A DNA stretch of 64,000 nt from Thiosocius sp963736445. GTDB lineage: Bacteria > Pseudomonadota > Gammaproteobacteria > Chromatiales > Chromatiaceae. A program made the translations under genes and the position numbers. This document shows positions 8,743-18,036 of this stretch, piece by piece. The notes below the pieces were generated by a model that made no database searches, was not told where the DNA came from, and worked only from the letters and a program-made list of their open reading frames with translations. The first letter of the stretch is position 1; the number at the start of each line of letters is the position of its first letter. The DNA lies in the NCBI GenBank assembly GCA_963736445.1, contig CAVTOY010000007.1, positions 1-64,000 on the forward strand. Reading direction: 5' to 3'.

Positions 8743-9141
8743 GGTGTGAAGTGTGATTTCGTACCCGTTTTTGGGGTGTTCGTTGTGACGACCTATAGCC
8801 GTGCCTGGCCGGATTACCTACTCATTCGTATTTCAGGCATGCCTCCGACGCCCCCCCGCGGCGGCTTACCGATACGCCTGTCCCTGCTCTAACTTCCATG
8901 CGTTAAGGTGGCTTTTTTTGCAAGGGGTGGCGCCGGCAGATGAGCGAAAGTAACTCCAACGCCCCTTTCGCAGCATGACCTGGTTGGCAACTTTGGTGAC
9001 CAAACTGCGAGGCAATTTGGCACTTTTACACGGGGTGTTTGCGTCGAACAGCGAACACCGCGCATCCATTGTTGGAGAGTTCCGACGTCCGCTTCGGAGT
9101 AGCGAGTTGGTCGATCAAGTTAGGCTGCTTTTGTCGGCAGT

Positions 9142-9217
9142 GTGTTGGTAACGGACTCATGCCTGAGTAATTCGCTCAGGCTTTTATTTAGCGGCGGCTA
9201 AGGACAGCAGTCGGCCA
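9142..9217 (+). repeat. Family B repeat, copy 3
   Basis: GTGTTGGTAACGGACTCAT is followed by the perfect hairpin GCCTGAG-taattcg-CTCAGGC and CTAAGGACAGCAGTCGGCCA. It is the clearest copy of the family. Confidence 0.8.
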
Positions 9218-9344
9218 TAACCGGACGGACGCTGACCGATCCGCTAGGCTACCGCGATGGGTCGAAGCACGGGGTCTACTAACTGGTGCTTTCACTCAGG
9301 AGCGGACCGATTTTGAAGGCGGGATCCGCAGTTGCAGATTGGGG

Positions 9345-9475
9345 AAAGCGGACACGCCCTTGGGCCACCGTCCCGGTAAAAGGTTCGTTCAGGAGTGTTG
9401 CCCGGGGTGGTTTTTCTGTAGATTCTGCGGAGTTAGAGGAGTGGGAATAAGGGTCGTCGACGATCTCGCCGGCAG
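9345..9475 (+). repeat. Family C repeat, copy 1
   Basis: About 130 bp shared with 38975-39105: GGCCACCGTCCCGGTAAAAGG, GTGGTTTTTCTG, ATTCTGCGGAGTTAGAG, GTCGTCGACGAT. A partial version begins near 11655. The surrounding 9218-9722 stretch has open frames on both strands but none with a credible protein. Confidence 0.6.
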
Positions 9476-9722
9476 CAATTGAATAACGCGAACGCCCCGA
9501 TCCGTAGGACGAGTCAACGACGTCGATCAACCTAGTATCCAACAATCCTCTTTCGCAGTTCTGCCCGAGGTAGGCGGACAAGTTCATCCTCGTCCAAAGC
9601 CACCATAACTTCGCCAAGCTTCTTGGCAGGGCAGTATCCGCGGGTCGGTTTCTAGCGCAATTAGCGGGGCAATTTCTGATGCAATTCAACACCACATGCT
9701 TCTATCGGATTCCCACAGCCGT

Positions 9723-10058
9723 CTAGCGTGCCCGTCCTCGTGCCCTGGGCATCGGTCGTGGCCGCGGAGTGGGTCTGGGCCGCGACGGCAGGCCGGGACG
9801 GTTCCCCGGGGGGCGATGGCCGGGAGGACGATGGCCCGGAGGAGGACGGTGGCCCGGTGGTGGCCTATGTGGAGGAACAACCACGTCGACATCACGGCAG
9901 CATCGGTAACGGTAATAGGGGTCATGCCAGTAGCTGTCATAAGGATAGCCGTAACTGACGGTGGTCCGTGTGGAACCGGGGGAGCCACAGCCCTGGGCAA
10001 GCAGCAGCCAGGCGCCCGCGGCCGTAGCGATAAAGAGGCTTCGGAGGAACCTGCTCAT
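9723..10058 (-). CDS. Proline/histidine-rich lipoprotein
   Basis: A 111-residue protein starting MSRFLRSLF with a signal sequence ending at the lipobox-like LAQGC. The middle is tyrosine-rich (YGYPYDSYWHDPYYRYR). The C-terminal half is low-complexity, built on HRPPPGHRPP repeats, then arginine/proline-rich to the end. Likely an outer-membrane or periplasmic lipoprotein with no enzymatic domain. Its ATG overlaps the stop of the upstream VOC gene by 4 bp, indicating translational coupling. Confidence 0.7.
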   Translation of the reverse strand: MSRFLRSLFIATAAGAWLLLAQGCGSPGSTRTTVSYGYPYDSYWHDPYYRYRCCRDVDVVVPPHRPPPGHRPPPGHRPPGHRPPGNRPGLPSRPRPTPRPRPMPRARGRAR

Positions 10059-10954
10059 GGTTGCATCCCCTCCCGTTCTTCGCCTCCGTAATCCCAGTAC
10101 AGGAGTCCGACAGACGCCCCTGTGGGGTCGATAACAATCGCCAGGCCTCCGTCTGCAATGTCCGCGCGCGGCTCCAGGACCACCTCGCCACCGTAAGTGC
10201 GGCTGCGCTCGACAGCCGCATTGATATCATCCACGCGTACATAGCCAAGCCAGGTCGGGGCGGTGTCGGAATCGGGTGACAGCGAACCTACCCCTGCGCG
10301 CAGATGGCCATGACTATGCAACATGTACCCGACGATATCGGGGTTATCGTGGTCTTTCTCGACTTCGTAGGCAAACAGCTCGGTATAGAAACGGATCGCG
10401 GCAGCAAGATCACGTGCGAACAATTCCCTCCAGATCCACTCGCCGTAGGCGGCCTGATAGTCACCCGGGTCTCCACTGGAAGAGCGGATGATCCCGAAGG
10501 GAGCATCGTGCACATCAGCGAGGATGGAAAAATCGCCACGATTCGCGTAGTTGCGGCGGCCCAGCATGATGCGTCCGCCTTGTTGGCTGATGGCTTGCTC
10601 GGTTGCAGCGACGTCTTCCACCGATATGTAGTGGACCCATCGGCCATAAGAGTCCCCGCCGTCTGGCGCTTCCCGATAGGCCAATCCGGCTATCGGCAGG
10701 CCATCCAGATAGAAAACCCCATAGGACTTTGGCTCTTGCTTGATCGGGCGCCATTCCCAGCCGAATACCTGTTCGTAGAACCGGCGTGATGCGTCGATGT
10801 CGCTGCTGAACAGGTCCGCCCAGACGAATTTGCCGGGCAGGTATTCGTCGCTCGCCGGTTGAGTGATCGGTGGCAGATTCGGCGTTGGGTCCTGCTGCGC
10901 CATGGCGGCCCCGAGGACCAGTTGTGCCAGCAATAGCCATCGGACAAGTCGCAT
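10055..10954 (-). CDS. Exported two-domain VOC (glyoxalase/bleomycin-resistance fold) protein
   Basis: A 299-residue protein with an N-terminal signal peptide (RWLLLAQLVLGAAMA). Two tandem VOC domains follow: the first opens with FVWADLFSSDIDASRRFYEQVFGW and the second with WRELFARDLAAAIRFYTELF. The family binds small ligands or metal and includes lyases, dioxygenases and binding proteins; the substrate is unknown. Export of a VOC protein is uncommon. It is translationally coupled to the downstream lipoprotein gene, so the two may work together in the periplasm. Confidence 0.8.
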   Translation of the reverse strand: MRLVRWLLLAQLVLGAAMAQQDPTPNLPPITQPASDEYLPGKFVWADLFSSDIDASRRFYEQVFGWEWRPIKQEPKSYGVFYLDGLPIAGLAYREAPDGGDSYGRWVHYISVEDVAATEQAISQQGGRIMLGRRNYANRGDFSILADVHDAPFGIIRSSSGDPGDYQAAYGEWIWRELFARDLAAAIRFYTELFAYEVEKDHDNPDIVGYMLHSHGHLRAGVGSLSPDSDTAPTWLGYVRVDDINAAVERSRTYGGEVVLEPRADIADGGLAIVIDPTGASVGLLYWDYGGEEREGMQP

Positions 10955-11148
10955 GTTGTTGAGAACCTCTTTGTTTAAGGCCTTTTTTGGGATCGCCTGT
11001 TCAAGGAATCATCCCCGAAAGCGTGGGGCTTTACTAGGGCGGGACCTCTGGTATGTCGATCTCGCCTCATGCATCTGCGTGGTATTCAGTCCTGTACATA
11101 GCGTTCGGTCCAAGAGATCAGTAGCTGGACACTGCCCCCATCGAGCCT

Positions 11149-11382
11149 GTGCCTCAGCCAATCGACCATACGTTGCCAGTCAGCCATGCCAGCTATATCT
11201 ACACCTACTTCAACAACGACCCACAGGGATTCAACGGCGACATGGCGAAGATCTATACTCTACTGGCGTCGGGTGAACTGCGGCCGCAGATTCAGGTATT
11301 GCCTCTAGATCGAGCTGCAGAAGCCCATCTGCGGCTAGAAGCCGGCGAAACCACCGGCAAACTCGTTCTTACCATCGATTGA
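11149..11382 (+). pseudogene. C-terminal fragment of a zinc-type alcohol dehydrogenase/quinone oxidoreductase
   Basis: The last 40 residues (LLASGELRPQIQVLPLDRAAEAHLRLEAGETTGKLVLTID) match the C-terminus of MDR-superfamily dehydrogenases, where AAEAHRRLE-TTGKLVL is typical. The catalytic and NAD(P)-binding domains are missing, so this is a relic; the upstream part of the frame is not recognisably dehydrogenase. Confidence 0.7.
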
Positions 11383-11401
11383 TTAGCGAGGGAGTATCGT
11401 C

Positions 11402-11578
11402 ATGGATTCCGACTTCACTGATGCCACCAAACCAATGACCGTTTTGGCTGGAAAGCTGCATCAATTCACGATGACTGAAGAACTGCTTTCCGGCTTGGAC
11501 GCCAAGTGCATCTTGAACACCAATTTGTACCGCCGCGAAAATCGAAGCGACCCACTCGCCTCTCCTACGCGCACCTAA
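11402..11578 (+). CDS. Short ORF after the dehydrogenase relic, unknown
   Basis: A 58-codon frame starting MDSDFTDATKPMT, preceded by a plausible ribosome site (GAGGGAG, 7 bases upstream), 19 bp after the dehydrogenase fragment. It may be the truncated start of the next gene of a lost operon. No family is recognised. Confidence 0.3.
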   Translation: MDSDFTDATKPMTVLAGKLHQFTMTEELLSGLDAKCILNTNLYRRENRSDPLASPTRT

Positions 11579-11855
11579 CCGACTGATCCCCTTGGGCATT
11601 CCCAACCTACTGCTTCATGATCGTCTGAATTGATTCGTCATTAGCAGGCTATCCCCTTGAGCCACCGCCCCAGGAAAAGGTTCGGCCAGAACTTCCTGCA
11701 CGTCGGTGCGAATTCATGTCCGCTTTGCGGTCGGTTTCTGTTTCACCGAACAACCACGTGAATGAGTGCTTTGTGCCGACTGCTGCCGCCCAGCACGAAT
11801 TGAATCCAGCGCGATTTGAGAGGCCCGTCACTCGACTGGGGAGTGTCTCAATTGG

Positions 11856-11934
11856 GTCGGGAACAGTCGTTGCCGACGATGGTGCCGTGAAGGCTCTATG
11901 CAAGCTGCATTAGCGAATGCTTAAGGGCCGTTGA
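11856..11934 (+). repeat. Family D repeat, copy 1
   Basis: The sequence GTTGCCGACGATNGTGCCGT(G/A)AAGGCTC ... CTTAAGGGCCGTTG recurs at 19846-19910. It directly precedes a family B copy here and a family A copy there, so it behaves as a module joined to either family. Confidence 0.6.
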
Positions 11935-12034
11935 GTGTTGGTAACGGACCCAAGCCGGAGTATTTCGCTCGGGATTTCATGTGGAGGTGGTTTCTTCGTT
12001 CGGCTGACTGGCGCTTTCGGCCAACTGCGGGCAT
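11935..12034 (+). repeat. Family B repeat, copy 4
   Basis: GTGTTGGTAACGGACCCAAG, then a diverged hairpin, GGTTTCTTCG and GACTGGCGCTTTCGGCCAA. Same strand as the other copies. Confidence 0.7.
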
Positions 12035-12037
12035 AAG

Positions 12038-12059
12038 GAACCCCTCCGGAGCGGGGTTC
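12038..12059 (-). terminator. Hairpin downstream of the CHRD-PEP-CTERM gene
   Basis: GAACCCC and GGGGTTC arms, 7 bp, enclose an 8-base loop 22 bp after the minus-strand stop. The downstream T-run is weak, so termination may be partial. Confidence 0.45.
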
Positions 12060-12080
12060 ACAGGTGAATCGAGAGAAGTC

Positions 12081-12629
12081 TTACGCCGCTTTGATCTGCT
12101 TGCACCGCTGGTAACCAATACCGGCAAGGCCGAAACAAAATAACGCAAGGGTAACGGGCTCTGACACCGCGGTCTGCGTTATCTGGCCTCGGATTTCACC
12201 ACCAGGAAATGTGGTGCTGTGGACGTTGACATACCATAGGCCGGCTAGAAGATCGCTTCCTTGAGCGGCTGTAATCGCCGTCGTCCCTATGGAGGGGTTT
12301 AGTAGCCCTCCTAAAGAAAGGAAATCAACTTGAACGCCAGCGTTCTGGGTCGCGAGAGCGGGGCCGTGAAAGTGCGCGACAGTGGTTGTCCCGGACAGGC
12401 CGGACCAGGCGACGTTCCAGTTCAAATCTCCACTGGTGTCGTCATACGAGATAAGCGCTGTACCGGTCCCCGTGCCACCGGCGGCGCAGGTGCCTGCGCC
12501 GGCGTTTGCCTGAATACAGTCCATCGAAGCGCTGAGGTTGATGATTGTCGCTCCCACGGGACTAACCAGCATCGAAACAAACACGAACGCTAGGTTTCTC
12601 ACCAAGATTGCTGTTGGCCTGAAATTCAT
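12081..12629 (-). CDS. CHRD-domain PEP-CTERM protein
   Basis: A 182-residue protein with a signal peptide (AFVFVSMLVSPVGA). A CHRD-type beta domain follows, with VAHFHGPA, LLAGLWYVNVHSTTFPGGEIRGQI; the last is the hallmark of the domain. It ends in a PEP-CTERM signal variant (SEPVTLALFCFGLAGIGYQRCKQ). The start at 12629 has an AGGAG ribosome site 8 bases upstream. It would be exported and processed by an exosortase; the role of CHRD domains is unclear. It stands alone between repeats. Confidence 0.85.
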   Translation of the reverse strand: MNFRPTAILVRNLAFVFVSMLVSPVGATIINLSASMDCIQANAGAGTCAAGGTGTGTALISYDDTSGDLNWNVAWSGLSGTTTVAHFHGPALATQNAGVQVDFLSLGGLLNPSIGTTAITAAQGSDLLAGLWYVNVHSTTFPGGEIRGQITQTAVSEPVTLALFCFGLAGIGYQRCKQIKAA

Positions 12630-12867
12630 CGCATCATCTCCTCTTTGTGTATTCTTCATGTTGTCAACCCCGAGCCACTGCAATATTCGAGCCGATTTAT
12701 TTTCCTTTTTGAAATCATAAGGTAATGCTGATTGGCGAACACAAGTGGAACTAAAGCGTAAATATTTCTGACACCTGCCCGTGTCGGCGCAGAGGCCTGT
12801 TGAGCTCGGCTGTTGCCGAAATTCTCTCACCGGCGAATGACCGGTACGTGTTGAAAACGGACGTTCC

Positions 12868-13105
12868 CGCACCGCAGATCCCAGGTTCCCAGGTTTTCAG
12901 GTTTTCGCCCCCCGGGAAAATCCCCCACGGCCACCCGACGCGTCCCGACGCCCCCAGGGTGCCCCCGGAGGCACCGGGCCCTCGATGGCCCCACTCATAG
13001 CCACAGGGGGGGAGGGGAGACCGCGAGATTCACCAGGGGATTAAAGTCCCTTCGACTACGCCCGAGGGCACAGACATCCGACGCCCGCAAGTGTGCCCCC
13101 GTGTG
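12868..13105 (+). repeat. Family A repeat, copy 2 (internally rearranged)
   Basis: It contains CAGGTTTTCGCCCCCCGGGAAAAT, CCCGACGC repeats, CTCGATGGCCCCACTCATAG and CACCAGGGGATTAAAGTCCCTT. A piece normally found mid-element (CGCCCGAGGGCACAGAC) is displaced to the end. Confidence 0.75.
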
Positions 13106-13174
13106 CCAAGTGATTTGGGGGTGTGATCGGTCGGGGCTTCAATCCTGTCGGTCTTTTTACACAATTAAGATGCC

Positions 13175-13333
13175 GTGACGTTCCTAACTGCCTACGTAAA
13201 TCACCGAAAAACCGTCGAACAACTGATAAAGCGCGGCCGCGACCTGGAGATGGTTGTGTTGGCCCGCGCCGTCGATCTCTATCTCAGTCGGCGTATCTTG
13301 GTAGACCGCAAACGCACAATCGTCTTCGATTGA
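13175..13333 (+). CDS. Short ORF of unknown function (possible gene fragment)
   Basis: A 52-residue frame from GTG 13175 (VTFLTAYVNHRKTVEQL), rich in charged helix (RGRDLEMVVLARAVDLYLSRR). The frame is closed by a stop only two codons upstream of the GTG. Its amphipathic look suggests a real but truncated protein. I recognise no family and see no good ribosome site. Confidence 0.3.
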   Translation: MTFLTAYVNHRKTVEQLIKRGRDLEMVVLARAVDLYLSRRILVDRKRTIVFD

Positions 13334-13391
13334 CTTAAGGGGACCTCTAATGATTCCGGGCAGATCAGATTGGTGATCAAAAAGGCTCGGA

Positions 13392-14057
13392 TCAAGGTGC
13401 GAATCGCGCGTAACAGTCGGCTATTGCGAAGATTCGCAACGCAGAGGCGAGATTTTTTGGCGCCAACATGGCTGATCGTGAATTGTTGGTGCTGCGCTGC
13501 CGCCCAGATAACTCATACTTTGGCACCTCGATGCACACTGGCCGATAAAAAAATGCTTCCATCAACGCAAGCGTGCCCCTGAACGCTATTTCAATAAGGG
13601 GAGACGCATTATCGGATTTCACAAAACCACTAGTGGCATGAGCCAATGCCTTGTTGGCTGTATGAAGGACATATGCCAGCGCTTGCTCTGCTTCATTCTG
13701 AGGCCCCGCATAAACACTTACCGCCTCCTCTGGCGTGACCTTCTTCAATCTCTCGTTGCTCGGGAATATTGTTTCGATTACCACGTCATCAGCTCGATGA
13801 CCGCCTCTCTGCGAAAGTGTATCTTTGCTTTGCGCTACGAGACCAAGAAACGAGAGCAGAACTCGACAATGAATAATGGCTGATTCGATTGCAGAATTCG
13901 TGAACGCTGTAGCTTTGCCCTCGATCACCTGATCTTCTCCGAAAAAGACTTTGATGGCGGGGACCTCATCCCAGTTCATGGTGTAACGAATAGCCAGATG
14001 GCCGATTGCGACAGCTTCCATGCGGTACGCAAGTAATTTCAGTGCGTCGGGATCCAT
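13392..14057 (-). CDS. Hypothetical alpha-helical protein
   Basis: About 221 residues from ATG 14057 (MDPDALKLLAYRMEAVAIGH); the frame stays open to a GTG at 14135, but that extension lies partly in sequence repeated near 18.5 kb, so I prefer the shorter start. There is no signal peptide or membrane helix. The protein is mainly helical, with NSAIESAIIHCRVLLSFLGL and EEAVSVYAGPQNEAEQALAYVLHTANKALAH. I recognise no family. It stands alone between two family A repeats, with no obvious partner. Confidence 0.65.
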   Translation of the reverse strand: MDPDALKLLAYRMEAVAIGHLAIRYTMNWDEVPAIKVFFGEDQVIEGKATAFTNSAIESAIIHCRVLLSFLGLVAQSKDTLSQRGGHRADDVVIETIFPSNERLKKVTPEEAVSVYAGPQNEAEQALAYVLHTANKALAHATSGFVKSDNASPLIEIAFRGTLALMEAFFYRPVCIEVPKYELSGRQRSTNNSRSAMLAPKNLASALRIFAIADCYARFAP

Positions 14058-14205
14058 TGTTTTTGATCGCTGAAAATTGAAGTGAACAGACTCTTCCTTG
14101 AACGAGATAGGCAGAGTCTGTCTATCTCCGCCCACAGCAATATTATGCAGTGAAAAGCAAGTCAGAAAGCGGGCATCCTGCAGATAGCCGTCAGTGATGG
14201 CTGGG

Positions 14206-14695
14206 TGTTGTAAGCCGACACGTCAAACCCAAAACACCTGAACCCTCACTCTCAGAGATTCAGCCCTCGGGAACCAGCGAGGGGTGCCATCGAGCGCGGC
14301 CCTCACGTCGCCGCCGGTTAGGGTGAGATTCTGGAAACCTGAAATTCTGGCCATCATGTCGCAGCTGCAGGTTCCCAGTTTTTCAGGTTTTGGCCCCCCG
14401 GGAAAAATCTCTCAACCACCCGACGCCATCCGATACCAATCATGGAGTTACGCCCGAGTGCCGGGCACAGCCACCCGTCGCCATTCCTTCGTACCCGACG
14501 CCGCCCCAGAGTGCCCCGGAGCGCCACGCACTGGGCTACCGATGGGGCCCCACTCATAGGCACCTCCCGAGCGCCCGGGAGTGGGCCAGAGGTGGCGACT
14601 GGCGATGGGGCAGGGGGTGTGCCCAGCGGAGCACTGAGATCCGGGGGAGGGGACCGGAGACTAAGGGATTGCCGGAGTCCCTTGGTCACAGCGTC
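14206..14695 (+). repeat. Family A repeat, copy 3
   Basis: It begins TGTTGTAAGCCGACACG, has a diverged first 100 bp, and then a well conserved body with ATTCTGGAAACCTGAAATTC, CCCGGGAAAAATC, GACGCC repeats, GATGGGGCCCCACTCATAGG, CGGGAGTGGGCCAGAGG and GTCCCTTGGTCACAGCGTC at the end. It fills the gap 14136-14731. Confidence 0.85.
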
Positions 14696-14731
14696 TTCAC
14701 GAACCATTGTGACCCCCTGTATTCGCGCGAA

Positions 14732-15148
14732 TTACTGATCTTCCAACAGCGCAGGCTGATCTCGCTGCACCACCATCAAGAAGAGAGCCGACTCGTCATC
14801 CGACAGGCCCCTTTCCTGCAAAATTAAGGCTAGACGCGGCTTTCTCTGCTTCCTGACTCCAGATAACGCCTCTTCCACAGAAACGCCCTCCTGCTGCCAG
14901 AACTTCGACTCCCTTGTCACAACGAGTGACTGGTACTCTGCCGCTTCTTCTGGTGCCAGCGCTCGTTCTTTCATTACTTCTTCGTACTGCATCTCGCGGG
15001 CTGATTTGGCAGGAGGCAGGAAAATTGTTGAACTGCTTTCGAAGGGATTGGTGCTGTCCGATGAATCGAACAGTTGCGGCCCGAATACAAGGTAACCAAT
15101 GCCAAACACGGCTACCCATACCGCTATGCGTAGTAAGACGTGAATCAT
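14732..15148 (-). CDS. Membrane-anchored hypothetical protein
   Basis: A 138-residue protein with one N-terminal membrane helix (LLRIAVWVAVFGIGYLVFG) and a soluble, charged, helical remainder (ALAPEEAAEYQSLV, SVEEALSGVRKQRKPRLALILQERGLSDDESALFL). The helix followed by a mainly acidic body suggests a periplasmic domain held by an uncleaved signal anchor. No family is recognised. It has its own gap on both sides and no evident operon partner. Confidence 0.6.
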   Translation of the reverse strand: MIHVLLRIAVWVAVFGIGYLVFGPQLFDSSDSTNPFESSSTIFLPPAKSAREMQYEEVMKERALAPEEAAEYQSLVVTRESKFWQQEGVSVEEALSGVRKQRKPRLALILQERGLSDDESALFLMVVQRDQPALLEDQ

Positions 15149-15269
15149 TTTCTATTCGAGCAGCAAGAAAGACAGACTCTGGATAGGCTGTCTATCACCG
15201 ACCAGAGCAGGATAACGAAGAAGTCCGCCGCCAAGAAGCGGTCACTCGTAGAAGATTGGGCGATGTTTG

Positions 15270-15340
15270 GTGTTGTGGACTCATGTCCGAGTAATTGACT
15301 AAGGCTTTCACGTAGGGACGACTAAGGACAGCAGTCGGCC
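15270..15340 (+). repeat. Family B repeat, copy 5
   Basis: GGTGTTGTGGACTCATGTCC, GTAATTGACTAAGGCTTTCACG and CTAAGGACAGCAGTCGGCC; a diverged copy in the usual orientation. Confidence 0.7.
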
Positions 15341-15362
15341 ACAAGCTGACCCTCGGCTTCGG

Positions 15363-15521
15363 TCATGTTACGGGCGGCCCCGGCCAATGGACCAATTCCG
15401 TGGCGGATACGCCGTCAATAAGAATGGTTCTGGAAATCGCCGCCAGGTAGCTCTTATGGGTCCGCGGTGAAAAGCCACGCACCGGCACGGCATCGATCAT
15501 CTGTTGACGTAATGCGCTCAT
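15363..15521 (-). pseudogene. N-terminal fragment of a tyrosine integrase
   Basis: It starts MSALRQQMIDAVPVRGFSPRTHKSYLAAI, the core-binding (SAM-like) start of the integrase type often paired with IS91-like transposases. After about 29 residues the similarity stops and the frame ends, leaving no catalytic domain. This fits the IS91 relics elsewhere in the window. It adjoins a family B repeat. Confidence 0.6.
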
Positions 15522-15655
15522 TGTTCTGCTCCCATGTGAAAGACCGAATGGGGTCTTTCGAAAGCATGGTCAATAGGCACAACCCAATGTCGGGACCAAC
15601 AGGGCTACCGCGGAGCGGTGACGTTCCCTCGGATAGGTTATTCCTGTAACGTTAG

Positions 15656-15661
15656 TATAAT
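15656..15661 (+). promoter_or_regulatory. Possible -10 element of the transporter gene
   Basis: TATAAT lies 29 bp before the start codon. I see no convincing -35 hexamer 17 bases upstream, so this is only suggestive. Confidence 0.3.
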
Positions 15662-15689
15662 AAAACAGCAAACGGTATGAGGGGGGCTT

Positions 15690-16910
15690 ATGCTGAACAT
15701 CATAATCGTGGTTGTAGCAGCCGTGGTGTTGGCGTTTATGTTCCACCCTCGGGTGACCAAAAACAACGCCTGGCACGCAACACTCACGCCACTCTCCTCC
15801 ATAATCGGTAGCGGGTTTCTGATCCTGCCGCCATTGCTTGTGAGCGTAGTTGGTGTGTATTCCCCTTTCGCAGTCATTGGCATTGTTTTGTTTGCCTATG
15901 CGATTGGTAGCGTCATTCGCTTCAACATCATTCATGCCGAGCCCCTGCTGCATGAAAGGAAGGCTCACCCTTTAATATACAAAGTCGATTTGGTTGCCAA
16001 TGCCGCGCTATCATTCGCCTACGTGACTGCGGTTGCTTTCTACCTGTCTCTTTTATCGGCTTTTCTCCTGACCTTCCTCGGATACGAGAATGCGCACACC
16101 CTGGAAAGAACCCTGACAACCGTTGTCATAGTTTTTATTGCCGCGACGGGATTCTTTCGCGGACTGGGCGGGCTTGAAAAACTTGAGGCATACTCAATGT
16201 CTCTACAGTTGTCGATTGTGGCGGCACTGCTGCTCGGAGTATTCGTCTACGATTACAATTTTATGCAATCCGAACAGTCGCTCTCCTTTGAGATACTGGA
16301 TAGAGACTTGCTGGAAAAGGTGTTTATTCTGGCGGGTATTCTGCTTGTGGTACAGGGCTTTGAGACATCACGTTTTCTGGGTGAAAAATACCACGCGGAA
16401 GTTCGCGTACGAACCATGCGCTGGGCACAGTTGATTGGAGGCGCCCTGTTTGTCGTGTCGGTCATTGCATTGATGCCGATCGTTCAACACCTCAACCTTG
16501 AGCATATCCAAGTTGCCGAAATCGTTGCAGCAACTGGACTGGTGGCAACCGCACTGCCCCTCATGCTGATCGTGGCGGCGATCATGAGCCAATTCAGTGC
16601 AGCCGTCGCAGATACTGTTGGTGCTGGAAGCCTGGCGAGCGAGAGCAGTCGCGGAAAACTAAAGACCAACATGGGGTACCTTGTAGTATCAATCTTCGCC
16701 ATAGCACTGGTTTGGACTGCAGACCTGCTGGAAATCATTTCCTATGCATCGCGTGCTTTTGCGCTGTACTACCTGTTGCAGTGTTTCGTCGCAATATTGG
16801 CGAACCGCCATCATCACGAACACAAGGTTCGTCACCTGCACAACGCACACTTTGTTACAGTGGCAGGCATTCTGGGATTTGTCGTAGTTTTTGCCATACC
16901 TGCCGAATAG
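15690..16910 (+). CDS. Multi-pass membrane transporter (APC-like)
   Basis: A 406-residue protein with about 11 membrane helices and short loops. An early SSIIGSGFLILPP stretch resembles the broken first helix (GxG) of APC-superfamily amino-acid transporters. The C-terminus is histidine-rich (NRHHHEHKVRHLHNAH) between the last two helices. The ribosome site is a G-run (GAGGGGGG). Substrate unknown. A decayed universal-stress-protein gene follows, and a second C-terminal copy of this protein (17751-17972) precedes an intact usp gene, so transporter plus UspA-type partner is probably the ancestral pair. Confidence 0.75.
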   Translation: MLNIIIVVVAAVVLAFMFHPRVTKNNAWHATLTPLSSIIGSGFLILPPLLVSVVGVYSPFAVIGIVLFAYAIGSVIRFNIIHAEPLLHERKAHPLIYKVDLVANAALSFAYVTAVAFYLSLLSAFLLTFLGYENAHTLERTLTTVVIVFIAATGFFRGLGGLEKLEAYSMSLQLSIVAALLLGVFVYDYNFMQSEQSLSFEILDRDLLEKVFILAGILLVVQGFETSRFLGEKYHAEVRVRTMRWAQLIGGALFVVSVIALMPIVQHLNLEHIQVAEIVAATGLVATALPLMLIVAAIMSQFSAAVADTVGAGSLASESSRGKLKTNMGYLVVSIFAIALVWTADLLEIISYASRAFALYYLLQCFVAILANRHHHEHKVRHLHNAHFVTVAGILGFVVVFAIPAE

Positions 16911-17019
16911 ATGCCGGCATGTAACGTAATGAGCGTGGCTTTCAAGACGAAATCATCGTGGACGAGGTAAAGGGAATAACCAAAGCAATTCTTCGAATGG
17001 GTGAATCCCGCACATCGCA

Positions 17020-17211
17020 TTGCCTGAGCCGAACCAACTTGAATGCAAGGTGGCTCCCCTGGAGGCGGCAGATATGGATGTAAGTTTGACTGGGGTTGGC
17101 ACTCGTGGGCGAGGTGTGATCTATCAACTTCTTGTGGGGAGCGTCAACGAACAGGTCATTCATGAATCACGATATCCGTTTCTGGTTATGCCAACACGTA
17201 AATTCACCTAA
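17020..17211 (+). pseudogene. Decayed universal stress protein gene (first copy)
   Basis: The sequence MPEPNQLECKVAPLEA and TRGRGVIYQLLVGSVNEQVIHESRYPFLVMPTRK aligns with residues about 43-55 and 112-145 of the intact UspA protein at 18037-18477 (MPEPETIEFKVDPIEA, SHGRGAMYQLLMGSISEGV). The N-terminus and the middle are missing, including most of the nucleotide-binding core. Confidence 0.75.
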
Positions 17212-17297
17212 ATGCACAATGTAGTCAGGACTATTATTTTGATGTCTCACTCGATAGGACGAGAATGCAGGTTTAGAACAGAAGCAAAACCGAGAGG

Positions 17298-17723
17298 GTG
17301 GCCGTGAAACATAAACTCTTTATATTCATGCTCATGGTGGTGTTTGTGCTTGGCTGGTGGTTGCATTGGTCGAGTATCGAGAAAGGTGAGCGGCTGGCTG
17401 TTGCAAATTGTAGCGGTTGCCACGATCTATCGGCTACGAAAAAAAATACAAGAGGCCCTTATCTTTGGGGTATTGTGGACCGTCGCGCCGGCGTTGTTGA
17501 TGGGTTCGAATATAGCGAAGCCTTTCGACAGTTCGCTGATTCGAGACGGTTCTTTTGGTCTGAGATAAACCTCGATATGCTCATCACCGATCCAGATCGA
17601 CTTATCCCGGGCATTAGAATGGCCCAAAGAGAAAACGATTCTAAACACGCCAAGGCATTTAAAAACATGAATAATTTAGATAATCGCAAGGAACTGATTG
17701 TTTTCTTAAAAACATTGAATTAA
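17298..17723 (+). CDS. Small membrane-anchored c-type cytochrome
   Basis: A 141-residue protein with an N-terminal membrane helix (LFIFMLMVVFVLGWWLHW) that acts as export signal or anchor. It has one haem-binding motif CSGCH (C38, C41, H42) and a probable distal ligand in PGIRM, as in class I cytochromes c. It would transfer electrons in the periplasm. The start is GTG (17298, with a second GTG at 17304) after a GAGAGGG site. It is inserted between the two copies of a duplicated transporter/usp unit. Confidence 0.8.
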   Translation: MAVKHKLFIFMLMVVFVLGWWLHWSSIEKGERLAVANCSGCHDLSATKKNTRGPYLWGIVDRRAGVVDGFEYSEAFRQFADSRRFFWSEINLDMLITDPDRLIPGIRMAQRENDSKHAKAFKNMNNLDNRKELIVFLKTLN

Positions 17724-17750
17724 TTGGTTTGTAGTCATTGATTACGATTT

Positions 17751-17972
17751 GTGACCGTCGCTGCACGCGCATTCGCCCTGTACTACCTGCTGGAGTGTGT
17801 TGCTGCGATAATTGCATGCTGCCATGTTCAGAAACACCAGCATCTGAATATCGCAGGGTTTTCCGTATTGGCGTGCATACTGGCCTTTATCGTACAATTT
17901 GCCAATCCTGCAGAATGGAGCGTTTCCAGTGCTGGCATCAACGAATTACGCATTTTCTATGGATCAAATTAG
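17751..17972 (+). pseudogene. C-terminal fragment of a second transporter copy
   Basis: AARAFALYYLLECVAAIIACC and the final helix ending FANPAE closely match the end of the 15690-16910 transporter (SRAFALYYLLQCFVAILAN, FAIPAE). The first 350 residues are absent. The frame runs on about 16 residues past the parent's stop. It is a remnant of a tandem duplication. Confidence 0.8.
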
Positions 17973-18036
17973 AAGTTCGAAATTTATCGGATCGAGCCAA
18001 CCCAGCGTTTATATGATTCACCAAAGGTGAGGGGAC

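Noticed and set aside
9279..9695. A 138-codon minus-strand ORF
   Set aside because: Most of it is the family C repeat, which recurs at 38975-39105 in non-coding context; there is no ribosome site or recognisable protein.
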